A stretch of 64,000 bases of DNA from Myxococcus sp. RHSTA-1-4 (lineage in GTDB: Bacteria > Myxococcota > Myxococcia > Myxococcales > Myxococcaceae): assembly GCF_020037125.1 (NCBI RefSeq), contig NZ_JAIQDG010000009.1, positions 1-64,000 on the forward strand, given 5' to 3'. Below the pieces are notes generated by a model that saw only the letters and a list, made by a program, of their open reading frames with translations, made no database searches and had not been told where the DNA came from. Position numbers and translations under genes: made by a program. How positions within the stretch are numbered: position 1 is the stretch's first letter; every line of letters begins with the position of its first letter. Shown here one piece after another: positions 45,783-53,665 of the stretch.

Positions 45783-47771
45783 TCAGAGGGTGACGCTGAC
45801 CTCCACGGGCAGGTGGTCACTCACGCCCGTCGTCTTCCAGTAGGCGTCGTGACACGCCTGGAACTGGGGCTGGGTCAGCCCCGCGCCGGCGCCCGCGCCA
45901 CCGCCGGCGCGCCGGTCCGCCTTCTCCACGATGACGTTCTTCAGCCGGGCGAAGTTCACCGCGGTGAAGCCCACCGTGAGGATGTGGTCGTAGGCGTGTG
46001 AGGTGTGCTGGGCGTAGGTGGCGTTGAGGCCCGGCTGCTTGAGGCTGGTGCGCGTGGGGAGGACGCTGAGGTGGCTGGTGAAGCCTCCCCCGAAGCCGGT
46101 CAGCACCGCCCGGTCATTGGCATGGCCCGGGCCGTTGTTGGTGCACTGCGCGAGCTGGCCGGCGGGCATGGCGCAGCAGTTGAAGTCTCCGACGATGAGC
46201 GCGGGCTCGGCGCCGCGCAGGGTGGTGATTTCCCGGATCTGCCCCAGCCGTGCCGTGCCGTTCTGGGCGTCGAGGTTGTTGGGCGTATTGCCCACCATCG
46301 CCGCCTGCGCCGGGGACTGGTAGTTGGGCGCCGGTGAGTGTGCCGCGAGCAGCAGGAAGGTGTTGTTGGGGCCCGGCACCGTCAGGTCCCGGAAGCGGCA
46401 CAGGTAGGGCCGCCGCTGGTACGCCTGCGGGAAGTGGATCTGCGCGCCGCCGGCGGTCTGGAAGGTGCACTGGCCCACGTAGGCGCTGCCCGGGTGGACG
46501 GCGAGGCACCGGGGCGTGCCCGCGGCCACCACGTCCACCGGGACGCCGCCCTGGACCCTGCTCCGCACCCGGTTGCCGTTCGTGTCCACCCACCAGAGGG
46601 TGCTGCGGGCCGCGTCCATCGCGAGGCTCACGGGCACGTCGCCGTTGACGACCGCGGCCGCGTTGTTGCCGTTCATGTCCGCGAGCCAGATGTCGTTCGT
46701 CGCCGCGTCGACGAAGTACATCTTCTTGCGGGCCATGTGCAGGGTGAGTTGCCGCGGCTGAACGCCCACCTGGTTGAAGCGGTTGCGGACGCCCTGGCCT
46801 TGCAGGTCCGACGACTGGATGGTGTTGGTGCCCGTGTCCACCCAGTAGAGCAACGCCCGGGCGAAGTCGATGGTGAGGCAGTCGGGGCGATTGAGGCCGG
46901 CGGGAGGGAAGTTGGAGTTGCCGTTCCCGTCCAGGTCGCACCACTGCAGGCGGTGGGCGCCCGCCGCGTTGGACCAGTAGAGGATGTCGAACTCCGTGTC
47001 CAACGCCAGGTCCACCGGCTGCCGCGCCGTGCCCATGGGCAGGGCGGGGGTAATCGTCATCGCGTTGGCGCCGGAGTAGTCGACGCGGCGAATCTGGTTC
47101 GCGTTCGTGTCCACCCAGTAGACGCGCTGGTTGACGGTGTCCAGGCGCAGGCGGTCGGCATACACGTTGGGCACGGCCATGGCCGCCGCCGCGCCGCCCA
47201 CCAGGTCCGAGCTCCAGAGTTGGTGCGTGTTGGTGTCGACCCAGAAGACCTTGTTCGCCGCCACGTCCAGGGTGATGGCGGTGGCATCCGCGCCGGTGCC
47301 CTGGGATGCGACGTTGTTGCCGGGCAGCCCGGCGCGGCGCAGCGTGGTGCCGGTGTGGTCGTACCAGTACACGCGGCCGTCATCCGCCGCGGCGGAGTTC
47401 CAGGGCTGGGTGAGCGTCTGGCTCCTCGCCGGGCCCTCGAGGGCCACGGTGTTGGAGTTGTAGAAGATGGCCAGCGTCTCCGCCTTCGCGCCGTTGCAGA
47501 GGGCGAGCGGCGGCGCCACGCGCCAGCCGGGGTCGCGGTGCTGGAGCTTGGACAGCAGCTTGAAGATGCCCAGCACGCCGTCCCCCGCGGCGAGGTCTCC
47601 CGGGTTCAGGCTCTGGACGCAGCCGGGCTCGATGACCACGAGGATGTCGTAGTTGGGAGCCGCCGGGGGTGGGGGATTGACCACCTTGAGGATGCGCCGC
47701 ACCGCCGCGGCCCTGCGGACGAGCCGCGCGCGGAAGTTGTACATGTTCCAGGAGAGGATTCGGACGGCCAC
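45783..47771 (-). CDS. EEP (DNase I-like) enzyme interrupted by a YWTD-type beta-propeller
   Basis: 662 aa, GTG start with GAGG upstream, 3 nt after the previous stop. The two ends make one EEP catalytic domain: N-terminal ILSWNMYNF (N9) and DILVVIEPG (E48), then C-terminal AAHSPAPNY, LIVGDFNCC (GDFN), YDHILTVGF and SDHLPVEVSV (SDH). Between them, at about residues 130-425, lie seven repeats of the type VYWVDTNANQIRRVD (VYWYD, VFWVD, VYWVD, LYWSN, LYWVD, MYFVD, LWWVD), characteristic of LDL-receptor-like propellers. The propeller thus sits inside the nuclease, between the strand AETLAIFYNS and RRPYLCRFRDL. No signal peptide. Fourth gene of the DUF4123 operon; probably the effector. Confidence 0.78.
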   Translation of the reverse strand: MAVRILSWNMYNFRARLVRRAAAVRRILKVVNPPPPAAPNYDILVVIEPGCVQSLNPGDLAAGDGVLGIFKLLSKLQHRDPGWRVAPPLALCNGAKAETLAIFYNSNTVALEGPARSQTLTQPWNSAAADDGRVYWYDHTGTTLRRAGLPGNNVASQGTGADATAITLDVAANKVFWVDTNTHQLWSSDLVGGAAAAMAVPNVYADRLRLDTVNQRVYWVDTNANQIRRVDYSGANAMTITPALPMGTARQPVDLALDTEFDILYWSNAAGAHRLQWCDLDGNGNSNFPPAGLNRPDCLTIDFARALLYWVDTGTNTIQSSDLQGQGVRNRFNQVGVQPRQLTLHMARKKMYFVDAATNDIWLADMNGNNAAAVVNGDVPVSLAMDAARSTLWWVDTNGNRVRSRVQGGVPVDVVAAGTPRCLAVHPGSAYVGQCTFQTAGGAQIHFPQAYQRRPYLCRFRDLTVPGPNNTFLLLAAHSPAPNYQSPAQAAMVGNTPNNLDAQNGTARLGQIREITTLRGAEPALIVGDFNCCAMPAGQLAQCTNNGPGHANDRAVLTGFGGGFTSHLSVLPTRTSLKQPGLNATYAQHTSHAYDHILTVGFTAVNFARLKNVIVEKADRRAGGGAGAGAGLTQPQFQACHDAYWKTTGVSDHLPVEVSVTL

Positions 47772-47774
47772 GGC

Positions 47775-49382
47775 TCACCTCGACAGCGTCCAGTTGCTTT
47801 CCACGACCTCGCCCTCCACGACGGCGGCCGCCCGCAGCCGCAGCCTGTTGGTGCGCCAGCAGTAGTAGAGGTGCAGCTCGCTGTAGACCTCCAGGGGGAG
47901 CGCGGGAATCTCCGGGTCCAGCGACCGCAGGCGCTGCCCGGCGTGGTCGGCCACGCGCCGCAGCGGCATCATGGGCGGAAGCTCGGGAATCCCCTCGGGC
48001 GGGAGCCCCTCGGCCTCATCCTGCATGGCCTGGTCCCGGGAGATGTCCCGGCCGGCGAGGCTGGCGAGGACCATCAGTCCGGGCGTGACGAAGAGGGCGT
48101 TGAAGGTGAGGCCACAGAACTCCATCCGCGCGGAGATCTGGAACATGGCCTCGCCGGACTCGTGGCTCCACTCCCACTCGAGGCGCACGTTCCTGAAGGC
48201 GAGGTCTCCGCCGCGCAGGGTGAAGTCCCGGACAGCGAAGATGGCATGTGCGTCCGTGCTCGCCCGGTCGAACAGGTCCACGCCCAGCCCGGCCTCGACG
48301 AGCCAGGTCTGCCCGCCCACCGCGGAGAGAAACGTGTCCAGGTGCTTGACGCGCGTGCGCCACCCACTGCCGCCCATGAGCGGGTCCAGCTCCGCCAGCG
48401 GCAGCTCGACGGGCCGAGGCAGCAGGCTCTGCCAGCAGAGGACCTCGTCGTCCGCGGGCAGCTCGGTCCACACCGGGAGCCGGTGGCCGCCGACCTTCAG
48501 CAGTCCCCGCAGCTCCGCGTGGTACAGCCTCCCGCCGTCCCGGAACTGGCTGCCCATGCGCAGGGAGGCGTTCTCCACCTGGGCATCGGCCAGCCTCAGC
48601 GTGAAGGGGAAGGACGTCATGTCGACGTCGGGCTGGCCGTCCTGGTTCGGGACGAACTGGCCCACCAGGGTGACAGGGAAGAAAGAGTCGACCGCGGCCT
48701 GCAGGTTGGGGCCGAAGCGCACTTCGATGGCGAAGTTGGTGCCGGCGCGGTAGCCCCCATCTCCCCACGGAAGAATCTGGTCTCTCGAGCAGAGCACGTA
48801 GCGAGCGCCGGAGAGCGTCAGGTCCTCGTTCTCCGGCCAGTACATCTCCCGGAGTTGCGCCCGCAGCACGTCCATGGGCACGGTGATGGTGACGGAGTGC
48901 TCCACATTTCCGCCCGACAGGTCGAAGCGGGCTACCACGTCCCACCCGTGGGCGGCGTCCCTGCCGCTGACGCTGAAGGACTTCAGCGGGTCGTGAAGCA
49001 CGGAGCGCGCCTGGCTGAAGCCCTTCCGGCTCTTGGAGAGGACCTTGACCTGGACCTCGACGGGAGGCGGCTCGTCCTCGTTGCCCCTGTAGCGCCGGTT
49101 CATCTTCCGCAGCCGCACCTCGATGCGGCCATTCAGCCGCACCAGGTGGTGCTTCTCGGTGCGAGCGATCCGCGGCTTCCGGAAGTTCGGGGACTTCTTG
49201 AGGTGCAGCTCGCGCGGCTCGTCGACGCTGGGCTGGGCGAGCAACAGGGCGCCCAGGCCCAGCAGCCCCAGCACGTCGTCATGGAGCGGGCCGGTGTAGT
49301 GCTTCAGGGGGACCTGCTGCCGCGCCGCGTCCCTCTTCACCGACTCCAGCACCTGGCGGAGCGGACCTCGCCCGTACTTCAT
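47775..49382 (-). CDS. Large protein of unknown family in the DUF4123 operon
   Basis: 535 aa. No domain is recognised. It has a short helical start (LRQVLESVKRDAARQQ), a basic segment (KKSPNFRKPRIARTEKHH) and then a long strand-rich body with many Trp/Tyr/Phe and short turns, without signal peptide or membrane helix. A proline-rich stretch (LPPEGIPELPPMMPLRR, about 455-475) precedes the end. Its stop is 3 nt from the nuclease-propeller start, and its start overlaps the DUF4123 gene by 4 nt. It may be a structural carrier or spike-like partner for the effector. Confidence 0.6.
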   Translation of the reverse strand: MKYGRGPLRQVLESVKRDAARQQVPLKHYTGPLHDDVLGLLGLGALLLAQPSVDEPRELHLKKSPNFRKPRIARTEKHHLVRLNGRIEVRLRKMNRRYRGNEDEPPPVEVQVKVLSKSRKGFSQARSVLHDPLKSFSVSGRDAAHGWDVVARFDLSGGNVEHSVTITVPMDVLRAQLREMYWPENEDLTLSGARYVLCSRDQILPWGDGGYRAGTNFAIEVRFGPNLQAAVDSFFPVTLVGQFVPNQDGQPDVDMTSFPFTLRLADAQVENASLRMGSQFRDGGRLYHAELRGLLKVGGHRLPVWTELPADDEVLCWQSLLPRPVELPLAELDPLMGGSGWRTRVKHLDTFLSAVGGQTWLVEAGLGVDLFDRASTDAHAIFAVRDFTLRGGDLAFRNVRLEWEWSHESGEAMFQISARMEFCGLTFNALFVTPGLMVLASLAGRDISRDQAMQDEAEGLPPEGIPELPPMMPLRRVADHAGQRLRSLDPEIPALPLEVYSELHLYYCWRTNRLRLRAAAVVEGEVVESNWTLSR

Positions 49383-49975
49383 CGGTTCGCCTCCGCGGAC
49401 GCGAGGCGCGGAGAATCCCCGGGTCCGTGGCCGCGCTCCTCCAGCCCCTCGGGCCCCAGCGCGTACTCCAGCAGGGACTCACCGCGCGGGCTCTCCGCGA
49501 GGAAGCGGCTCACCGGGCCGAAGAAGGTCCGCAGCTCCCGGAGATTGCAGGTGGGCAGGTACACGCGGAGCACGCGCGGGTCGTAATAGCGGAAGTAGAG
49601 GCGCCGGCCCGACTCGTCCTCCACCTGGAGGAACTTGCGGAAGTGCCGCCGCAGCTCCCCCAGGCTCGCGGAGGCGGCGGCGAAGATGCCCCAGGACTGG
49701 CCCCACGCGCGCTCGAGCAGCTCGCGCGTGTTATCCGCGTCCCGGCTCAGCTGGACGAGGTAGGGCGCCACCGCCAGCAGCTCGCGCGGCACGGCTCCCT
49801 CGTAGAGGCAGACGCAGCCTCGCGTCCAGCTCATCAGCGTGCGCGTGACGGCGGGGGAGCGGGCGCCGTCCAGCACGGCGTAGACCTCGAAGGGTGGCTC
49901 CAGCGGCTCCGGGGGACGCCAGAGCAGCTCCATCACCCGGTCCACGGACGGGGCGGCGGAGGACGGCGGCGTCAT
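49379..49975 (-). CDS. DUF4123-domain protein (type VI effector chaperone-like)
   Basis: 198 aa from ATG 49975. Hallmarks: YAVLDGARSPAVTR, CLYEGAVPRELLAVAPYLVQLSRDADNTRELLERAWGQSWGIF, LGELRRHFRKFLQVEDESGRRLYFRYYDPRVLRVYLPTCNLRELRTFFGPV. These match DUF4123, the Tec/VasW-type chaperones that load effectors onto VgrG in type VI secretion. It lies directly before the unknown 535-aa gene and overlaps the gene upstream (ATGA). No VgrG, Hcp, PAAR or sheath gene is in the window. Confidence 0.9.
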   Translation of the reverse strand: MTPPSSAAPSVDRVMELLWRPPEPLEPPFEVYAVLDGARSPAVTRTLMSWTRGCVCLYEGAVPRELLAVAPYLVQLSRDADNTRELLERAWGQSWGIFAAASASLGELRRHFRKFLQVEDESGRRLYFRYYDPRVLRVYLPTCNLRELRTFFGPVSRFLAESPRGESLLEYALGPEGLEERGHGPGDSPRLASAEANR

Positions 49976-50496
49976 GCCGCCCTCCGTGCCGCGGCGCGGG
50001 CGCACTCCTCGCAGAAGGGGACTCCCTCTTGCGCGGCCCGCACCAGCGCGTGGACCTGCGCCGCCGTGTCGATGGGGGCGGGAGCGGCGGGACGGGGGGG
50101 CGCCTCGCGCACGGGCGGCTCCGGCTCCACCTCCACGGGAGGCTCCCGGAAGGCCAGGGACTGGTAGCGGGTGCGCTGGTGGGAGAGCAGCACCAGCTCC
50201 CCCAGGCGGAGGGCACGCTCCAGGCGCTGCCGGAGCCGGTGCGCTTCCGAGGACAGCGCCAGGCGCGACAGCCCCAGGGGCCGCTCGTCACCGAGCGCCT
50301 CGTACAGCATCCAGGCGCTGCCTGGCGCATGGGCCAGCCACTCGTCCACGTGGAAGAGGACGATGGAGTCGGGCACACGCGCGGAGGCGTCCGCCTCCGT
50401 CACGTCGGTGCCTCGGATGAGGAGGTATTCCGCGCCCAGCCCCCGGAGGAGCCAGGACTTGCGGTGCGGGACAAGGGAGGGGGGGGAGGGGGACAT
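49972..50496 (-). CDS. First gene of the DUF4123 operon, unknown with CxxC tail
   Basis: 174 aa. The N-terminal domain reads like a small alpha/beta unit (LLRGLGAEYLLIRGTDVTEADASARVPDSIVLFHVDEWLAHAPGS), then a helical part (RLRQRLERALRLGELVLLS), a Pro/Glu linker, and a C-terminal AQVHALVRAAQEGVPFCEECARAA with a CxxC pair, which recurs, to my memory, in myxobacterial type VI or toxin-linked proteins. Its function is unknown. A perfect inverted repeat lies 6 nt upstream of the start, possibly its operator. Confidence 0.6.
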   Translation of the reverse strand: MSPSPPSLVPHRKSWLLRGLGAEYLLIRGTDVTEADASARVPDSIVLFHVDEWLAHAPGSAWMLYEALGDERPLGLSRLALSSEAHRLRQRLERALRLGELVLLSHQRTRYQSLAFREPPVEVEPEPPVREAPPRPAAPAPIDTAAQVHALVRAAQEGVPFCEECARAAARRAA

Positions 50497-50502
50497 GCCC
50501 CC

Positions 50503-50521
50503 CGAGTGTTAGCAACACTCG
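50503..50521. promoter_or_regulatory. Perfect inverted repeat upstream of the DUF4123 operon
   Basis: CGAGTGTT-AGC-AACACTCG (19 bp, 8-bp arms) lies just upstream of the ATG (50496) and partly within the leader. As a DNA palindrome it suits a dimeric repressor; as RNA it would be a tight hairpin by the ribosome site. Confidence 0.45.
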
Positions 50522-50695
50522 CGCCATGTGCCTATCCCCGGAATTCAAGTGAGGCGTGCCGCCCCCGTCCCTCTCGGCGTGTGGCGGGGACGCGGGGCGC
50601 GTCCCTGGGGAACGCGGTGGGAGTCCCGCGGGGACGCGGGGCCGGAGCCCCGGTGCGCGAAAGGTGGGGGGGCGGCACCGCGTCGCGCGGTGCGC
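50522..50695. other. Gap between DUF4123 operon and SNF2 gene
   Basis: 174 bp, G-rich (repeated GGGGACGCGGGGC runs at 50583-50650). No gene or clear hairpin was found; the runs may affect transcription ends of the SNF2 gene. Confidence 0.35.
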
Positions 50696-53464
50696 TCAGG
50701 ACAGCCAGAAGTAGGCGGAGGCGATGAGGGAGCGCTTTTCCGTCACCTTCGCCTTCTGCGCCAGGTCCGCGAGCTGCCGGTCCTTGGCGGCGTAGCGCTT
50801 CTCCTCCTCGTTGCGGAGCGAGGACAGCTTGCGCCGGTACTCGCGCTCCATCCGGTCCGAGTGCGCGCGCGCCTTCGCCTTCTCGGCCACGTCCTCGGCC
50901 GCCGCCACGGCCTTGCGCGCTTCAGTCCACACCTGCCGCGCCGCCTCCACCGCCTCGCGCGACTCCAGCAGGCAGTCCTCGACGTAGCGGTCCGCGCGCT
51001 CCTTGGCCTTGTCCAGCTCCAGCGCGTTGCGGCGCTCCGCGGCCCGGACGATTTCCTCCTTGGCCGCCACCAGCGCCTGCTCCTGCATGAGCTGCACGGA
51101 CACCGGCGCGGGCTGGCGGCGCTTCTCCTCCTTCGCCGCCAGCTTCACGAAGTGGGCGCCGTCCTGGAACGGCAGGGCCCGGAAGCCGCCGTCGCGCTCG
51201 CGCACCAGCACCAGGTGCACCAGCTTCTCCTCCGGCTTGAGGCCCGTCGTCTCGAACTTGTAGGCGAACCACCAGCCCTCGGAGCCCGCCAGCCGGGCCA
51301 GCCGCGAGGGCAGCCCGGACGCGTCGAGCTGCAGGTAGCTCACCGCGTCCTGCGTGCGCTCCTTCACCGCGTACGCGGCCTTCGCAATCTCCAGCCGCCC
51401 CGAGGTGCGGCTGCCCAGCACGGAGTTGGTGAGCGCGCGTGCCTCCTGCTGCCGCTTGGCGAGCGCCTGCTTCGCCTGGTCCTGCTGCACGCGCAGCCGC
51501 CGCCGCACGTCGCCGTCGAAGCGCTCCAGCACCACCGAGCGCATCTCCGTCATGCGCTTGCTGATGCGGCCTTCCAGCTCCTCGCGCAGCTTGTCGAACG
51601 CCGCGTTGATGTCCTCCGGCTTCCGGCAGGACTGGTAGATGTCGAGGATGCGCCGCTCGAAGTCGACGCCGCTCTCCAGCGCGCCGAGGATTTCGTCCGA
51701 CGCGCCGAAGACGCCGTCGAAGAGGTTGAGCTTCTTCTCCAGCAGCTCGAACAGGCGCGCGTCCGCCGCGTTCTGCCGGTTGAGGAAGTTGATGACCAGC
51801 ACGTCCCGCTGCTGCCCGTACCGGTGGCAGCGGCCGATGCGCTGCTCCACCCGCTGCGGGTTCCACGGCAGGTCGTAGTTCACCACCAGGTTGCAGAACT
51901 GGAGGTTGAGCCCCTCGGCGCCCGCCTCCGTGCAGATGAGGATCTGCGTCTTGTGGCGGAACTCATCCACCAGCGCGCGGCGCTCCTCCGGCGTGCTGGC
52001 CAGGTCACCGGCCAGGAGGGAAATCTTGCCCTTGTAGCCGCTGTCCGACAGGAGGTTGAAGAGGTACTGCTGCGTGCGCCTGGACTCGGTGAAGATGAGC
52101 GCCTTCTCCGGCCAGCCGTGCGCGCGCATCACCCCGAAGGTGCGATCCAGGCCCCGCTTGAGCGCCTCGCCCTTGGCGTTGACCTTGATGGAGTCCGCCA
52201 GGTCCGCGTACTGCCGCAGCTCCCAGACCTCCTGCTCCAGCGCGCGGACGTTGGGCGCCTTGGCCGGGTCGTCCGACCACTCCTCGCCCTCCTCGACGAA
52301 CTGCTTGGCCTCCTCGGGCTCGAACATCGCCAGCGCCTGCTGGCCCAGCTTCGCCGCCTGGAGCCGCTTCTCCAGGTTTTCCGACAGCCGGCGCAGCGTG
52401 GGGGCGATGGCGTACGTGGAGGACGCCAGCAGCTTGCGGTAGCAGAGCGTCAGCAGCGTCTTCTTGCCGGGCTCAATCGCCGCGGCCTCCGAGCGCTGGA
52501 GGTACTCGCTGACCTTCTCGTAGAGGTCGTGCTCCTCGGGGGAGGGGGTGAAGTCCTCCACGATGGAGCGGCGGTTGGTGTAGCGGACGTACTCGCGCAC
52601 CTGCCGGCGCAGGGTGCGTTGCACCACCGGGGCCAGCCGCTCCTTCAATTCGGCGACGGCGGCCTCCGTCATGCCGCCGCCCTCGTCCACGCGGTAGCGG
52701 CTGCGGAAGGCGTGCTCGGGGCCCAGGATCTGCTCGTCCAGCAGGGACATCAGCCCGAACAGCTCCATGATGTCGTTCTGGAGCGGGGTGGCGGTGAGCA
52801 GCAGCTTGGGGCGCCCGGCCAGCGCGGCCTTCAGCGCCTGGCCCATCTTGTTGTTGGGGCGGTGCGCGTTGCGCAGGCGGTGGGCCTCGTCGATGACGAC
52901 CACGTCCCACGGAATCTCCGCCGCCAGCGCCGCCTTGTTGGCGGCGAAGGGGTGCGAGCAGATGACGGGGAAGGGCTGGTCGAAGCAGTTGCCGGTGGCC
53001 CGCACGGTGCGGCCGTCCACCATCACGCTGTCCAGGTCGAACTTCTCCCGCAGCTCGCTGTTCCACTGCGCGCGCAGCGTGGCCGGCGCGAGGATGAGGA
53101 TGCGGTTCTTCCCCTCGGCCATGAGCTGGGCGATGACGAGGCCGGCTTCAATCGTCTTCCCGAGCCCCACCTCGTCGCCCAGCATGCAGCCGCCGCGCGA
53201 CAGCGCGTCGAGCGCGAACATGGCGCCCTCGACCTGGTGCGGGTTGAGGTCCACCTTCGCTTCCGAAAGCGCTCCGGCCAGCCGCTGCTGCGTGTCTCCA
53301 CTCCTGGCCAGCAGCTCCTCGGCCAGCAGCCGCTCGTGGAAGGGGGTCAGCGTCTTCGCGGGCTCGGACTCCACCCGGGACGCCATCGCCGCTGCCGCCG
53401 CCGCCGCGTCGACCTCCACCTCAACCCTCAAGCCCCTCGCGCCCTCCGCCAAGACCGTCTCCAT
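50696..53464 (-). CDS. SNF2/RapA-type ATP-dependent DNA translocase
   Basis: 922 aa. All helicase motifs are in order: LGDEVGLGKTIEAGLVIA (Walker A), VVIDEAHRLRN (DEAH), LLLTATPLQN, and in the second lobe EGLNLQFCNLVVNYDLPWNP and QRIGRCHRYGQQRDV. N-terminal 70 residues precede a DNA-binding-like start (LNPHQVEGAMFALDALSR). The last 350 residues are charged and coiled-coil (EEKRRQPAPVSVQLMQEQALV, EAVEAARQVWTEARKAVAAA). It may recycle RNA polymerase or remodel nucleoprotein; a DISARM-like DrmD role is not supported because no methylase or DrmA/B/C genes flank it. Confidence 0.88.
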   Translation of the reverse strand: METVLAEGARGLRVEVEVDAAAAAAAMASRVESEPAKTLTPFHERLLAEELLARSGDTQQRLAGALSEAKVDLNPHQVEGAMFALDALSRGGCMLGDEVGLGKTIEAGLVIAQLMAEGKNRILILAPATLRAQWNSELREKFDLDSVMVDGRTVRATGNCFDQPFPVICSHPFAANKAALAAEIPWDVVVIDEAHRLRNAHRPNNKMGQALKAALAGRPKLLLTATPLQNDIMELFGLMSLLDEQILGPEHAFRSRYRVDEGGGMTEAAVAELKERLAPVVQRTLRRQVREYVRYTNRRSIVEDFTPSPEEHDLYEKVSEYLQRSEAAAIEPGKKTLLTLCYRKLLASSTYAIAPTLRRLSENLEKRLQAAKLGQQALAMFEPEEAKQFVEEGEEWSDDPAKAPNVRALEQEVWELRQYADLADSIKVNAKGEALKRGLDRTFGVMRAHGWPEKALIFTESRRTQQYLFNLLSDSGYKGKISLLAGDLASTPEERRALVDEFRHKTQILICTEAGAEGLNLQFCNLVVNYDLPWNPQRVEQRIGRCHRYGQQRDVLVINFLNRQNAADARLFELLEKKLNLFDGVFGASDEILGALESGVDFERRILDIYQSCRKPEDINAAFDKLREELEGRISKRMTEMRSVVLERFDGDVRRRLRVQQDQAKQALAKRQQEARALTNSVLGSRTSGRLEIAKAAYAVKERTQDAVSYLQLDASGLPSRLARLAGSEGWWFAYKFETTGLKPEEKLVHLVLVRERDGGFRALPFQDGAHFVKLAAKEEKRRQPAPVSVQLMQEQALVAAKEEIVRAAERRNALELDKAKERADRYVEDCLLESREAVEAARQVWTEARKAVAAAEDVAEKAKARAHSDRMEREYRRKLSSLRNEEEKRYAAKDRQLADLAQKAKVTEKRSLIASAYFWLS

Positions 53465-53480
53465 CCGTGATGTTCGAGGT

Positions 53481-53501
53481 CGCCCACCCGTGAGGTGGGC
53501 G
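53481..53501 (-). other. Leader hairpin of the SNF2 gene
   Basis: CGCCCACC-CGTGA-GGTGGGCG, a perfect 8-bp stem in the minus-strand leader, 17 nt upstream of the ATG (53464). It may affect initiation or mark an operator. The rest of the 200-bp gap to 53665 shows nothing firm. Confidence 0.4.
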
Positions 53502-53665
53502 AGAGAGACCGGCCATTTTGTTGACGGAGACGTGTCTGTAAAGGGGGTCGTTTCCGGGGCCTAGAATTCGGCCTCGGAGCGATTGGCATGCTTCTTTGCT
53601 AGCGACGCGCATGCGTGTCGCATGCACGCCCCGCACAAAGTTTTCGCTGGACTTGACGGCACGAC

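Noticed and set aside
46338..49586. A very long open frame on the plus strand opposite the nuclease-propeller and 535-aa genes
   Set aside because: It is the antisense shadow expected in GC-rich coding DNA; it has His/Arg/Val-rich low-complexity content, no ribosome site and spans two real genes.
44880..50496. A complete type VI secretion system
   Set aside because: No sheath, tube, baseplate, membrane-complex, ClpV, VgrG or PAAR gene is seen, only accessory and effector-like genes.
50696..53464. DISARM or other helicase-based defence system
   Set aside because: Only an SNF2 helicase is present. No DrmA, DrmB, DrmC or methyltransferase gene lies within the window on either side.
50528..53470. 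A 980-codon plus-strand open frame opposite the SNF2 gene
   Set aside because: Leu/Arg/His-rich antisense shadow; the minus strand carries every helicase motif.
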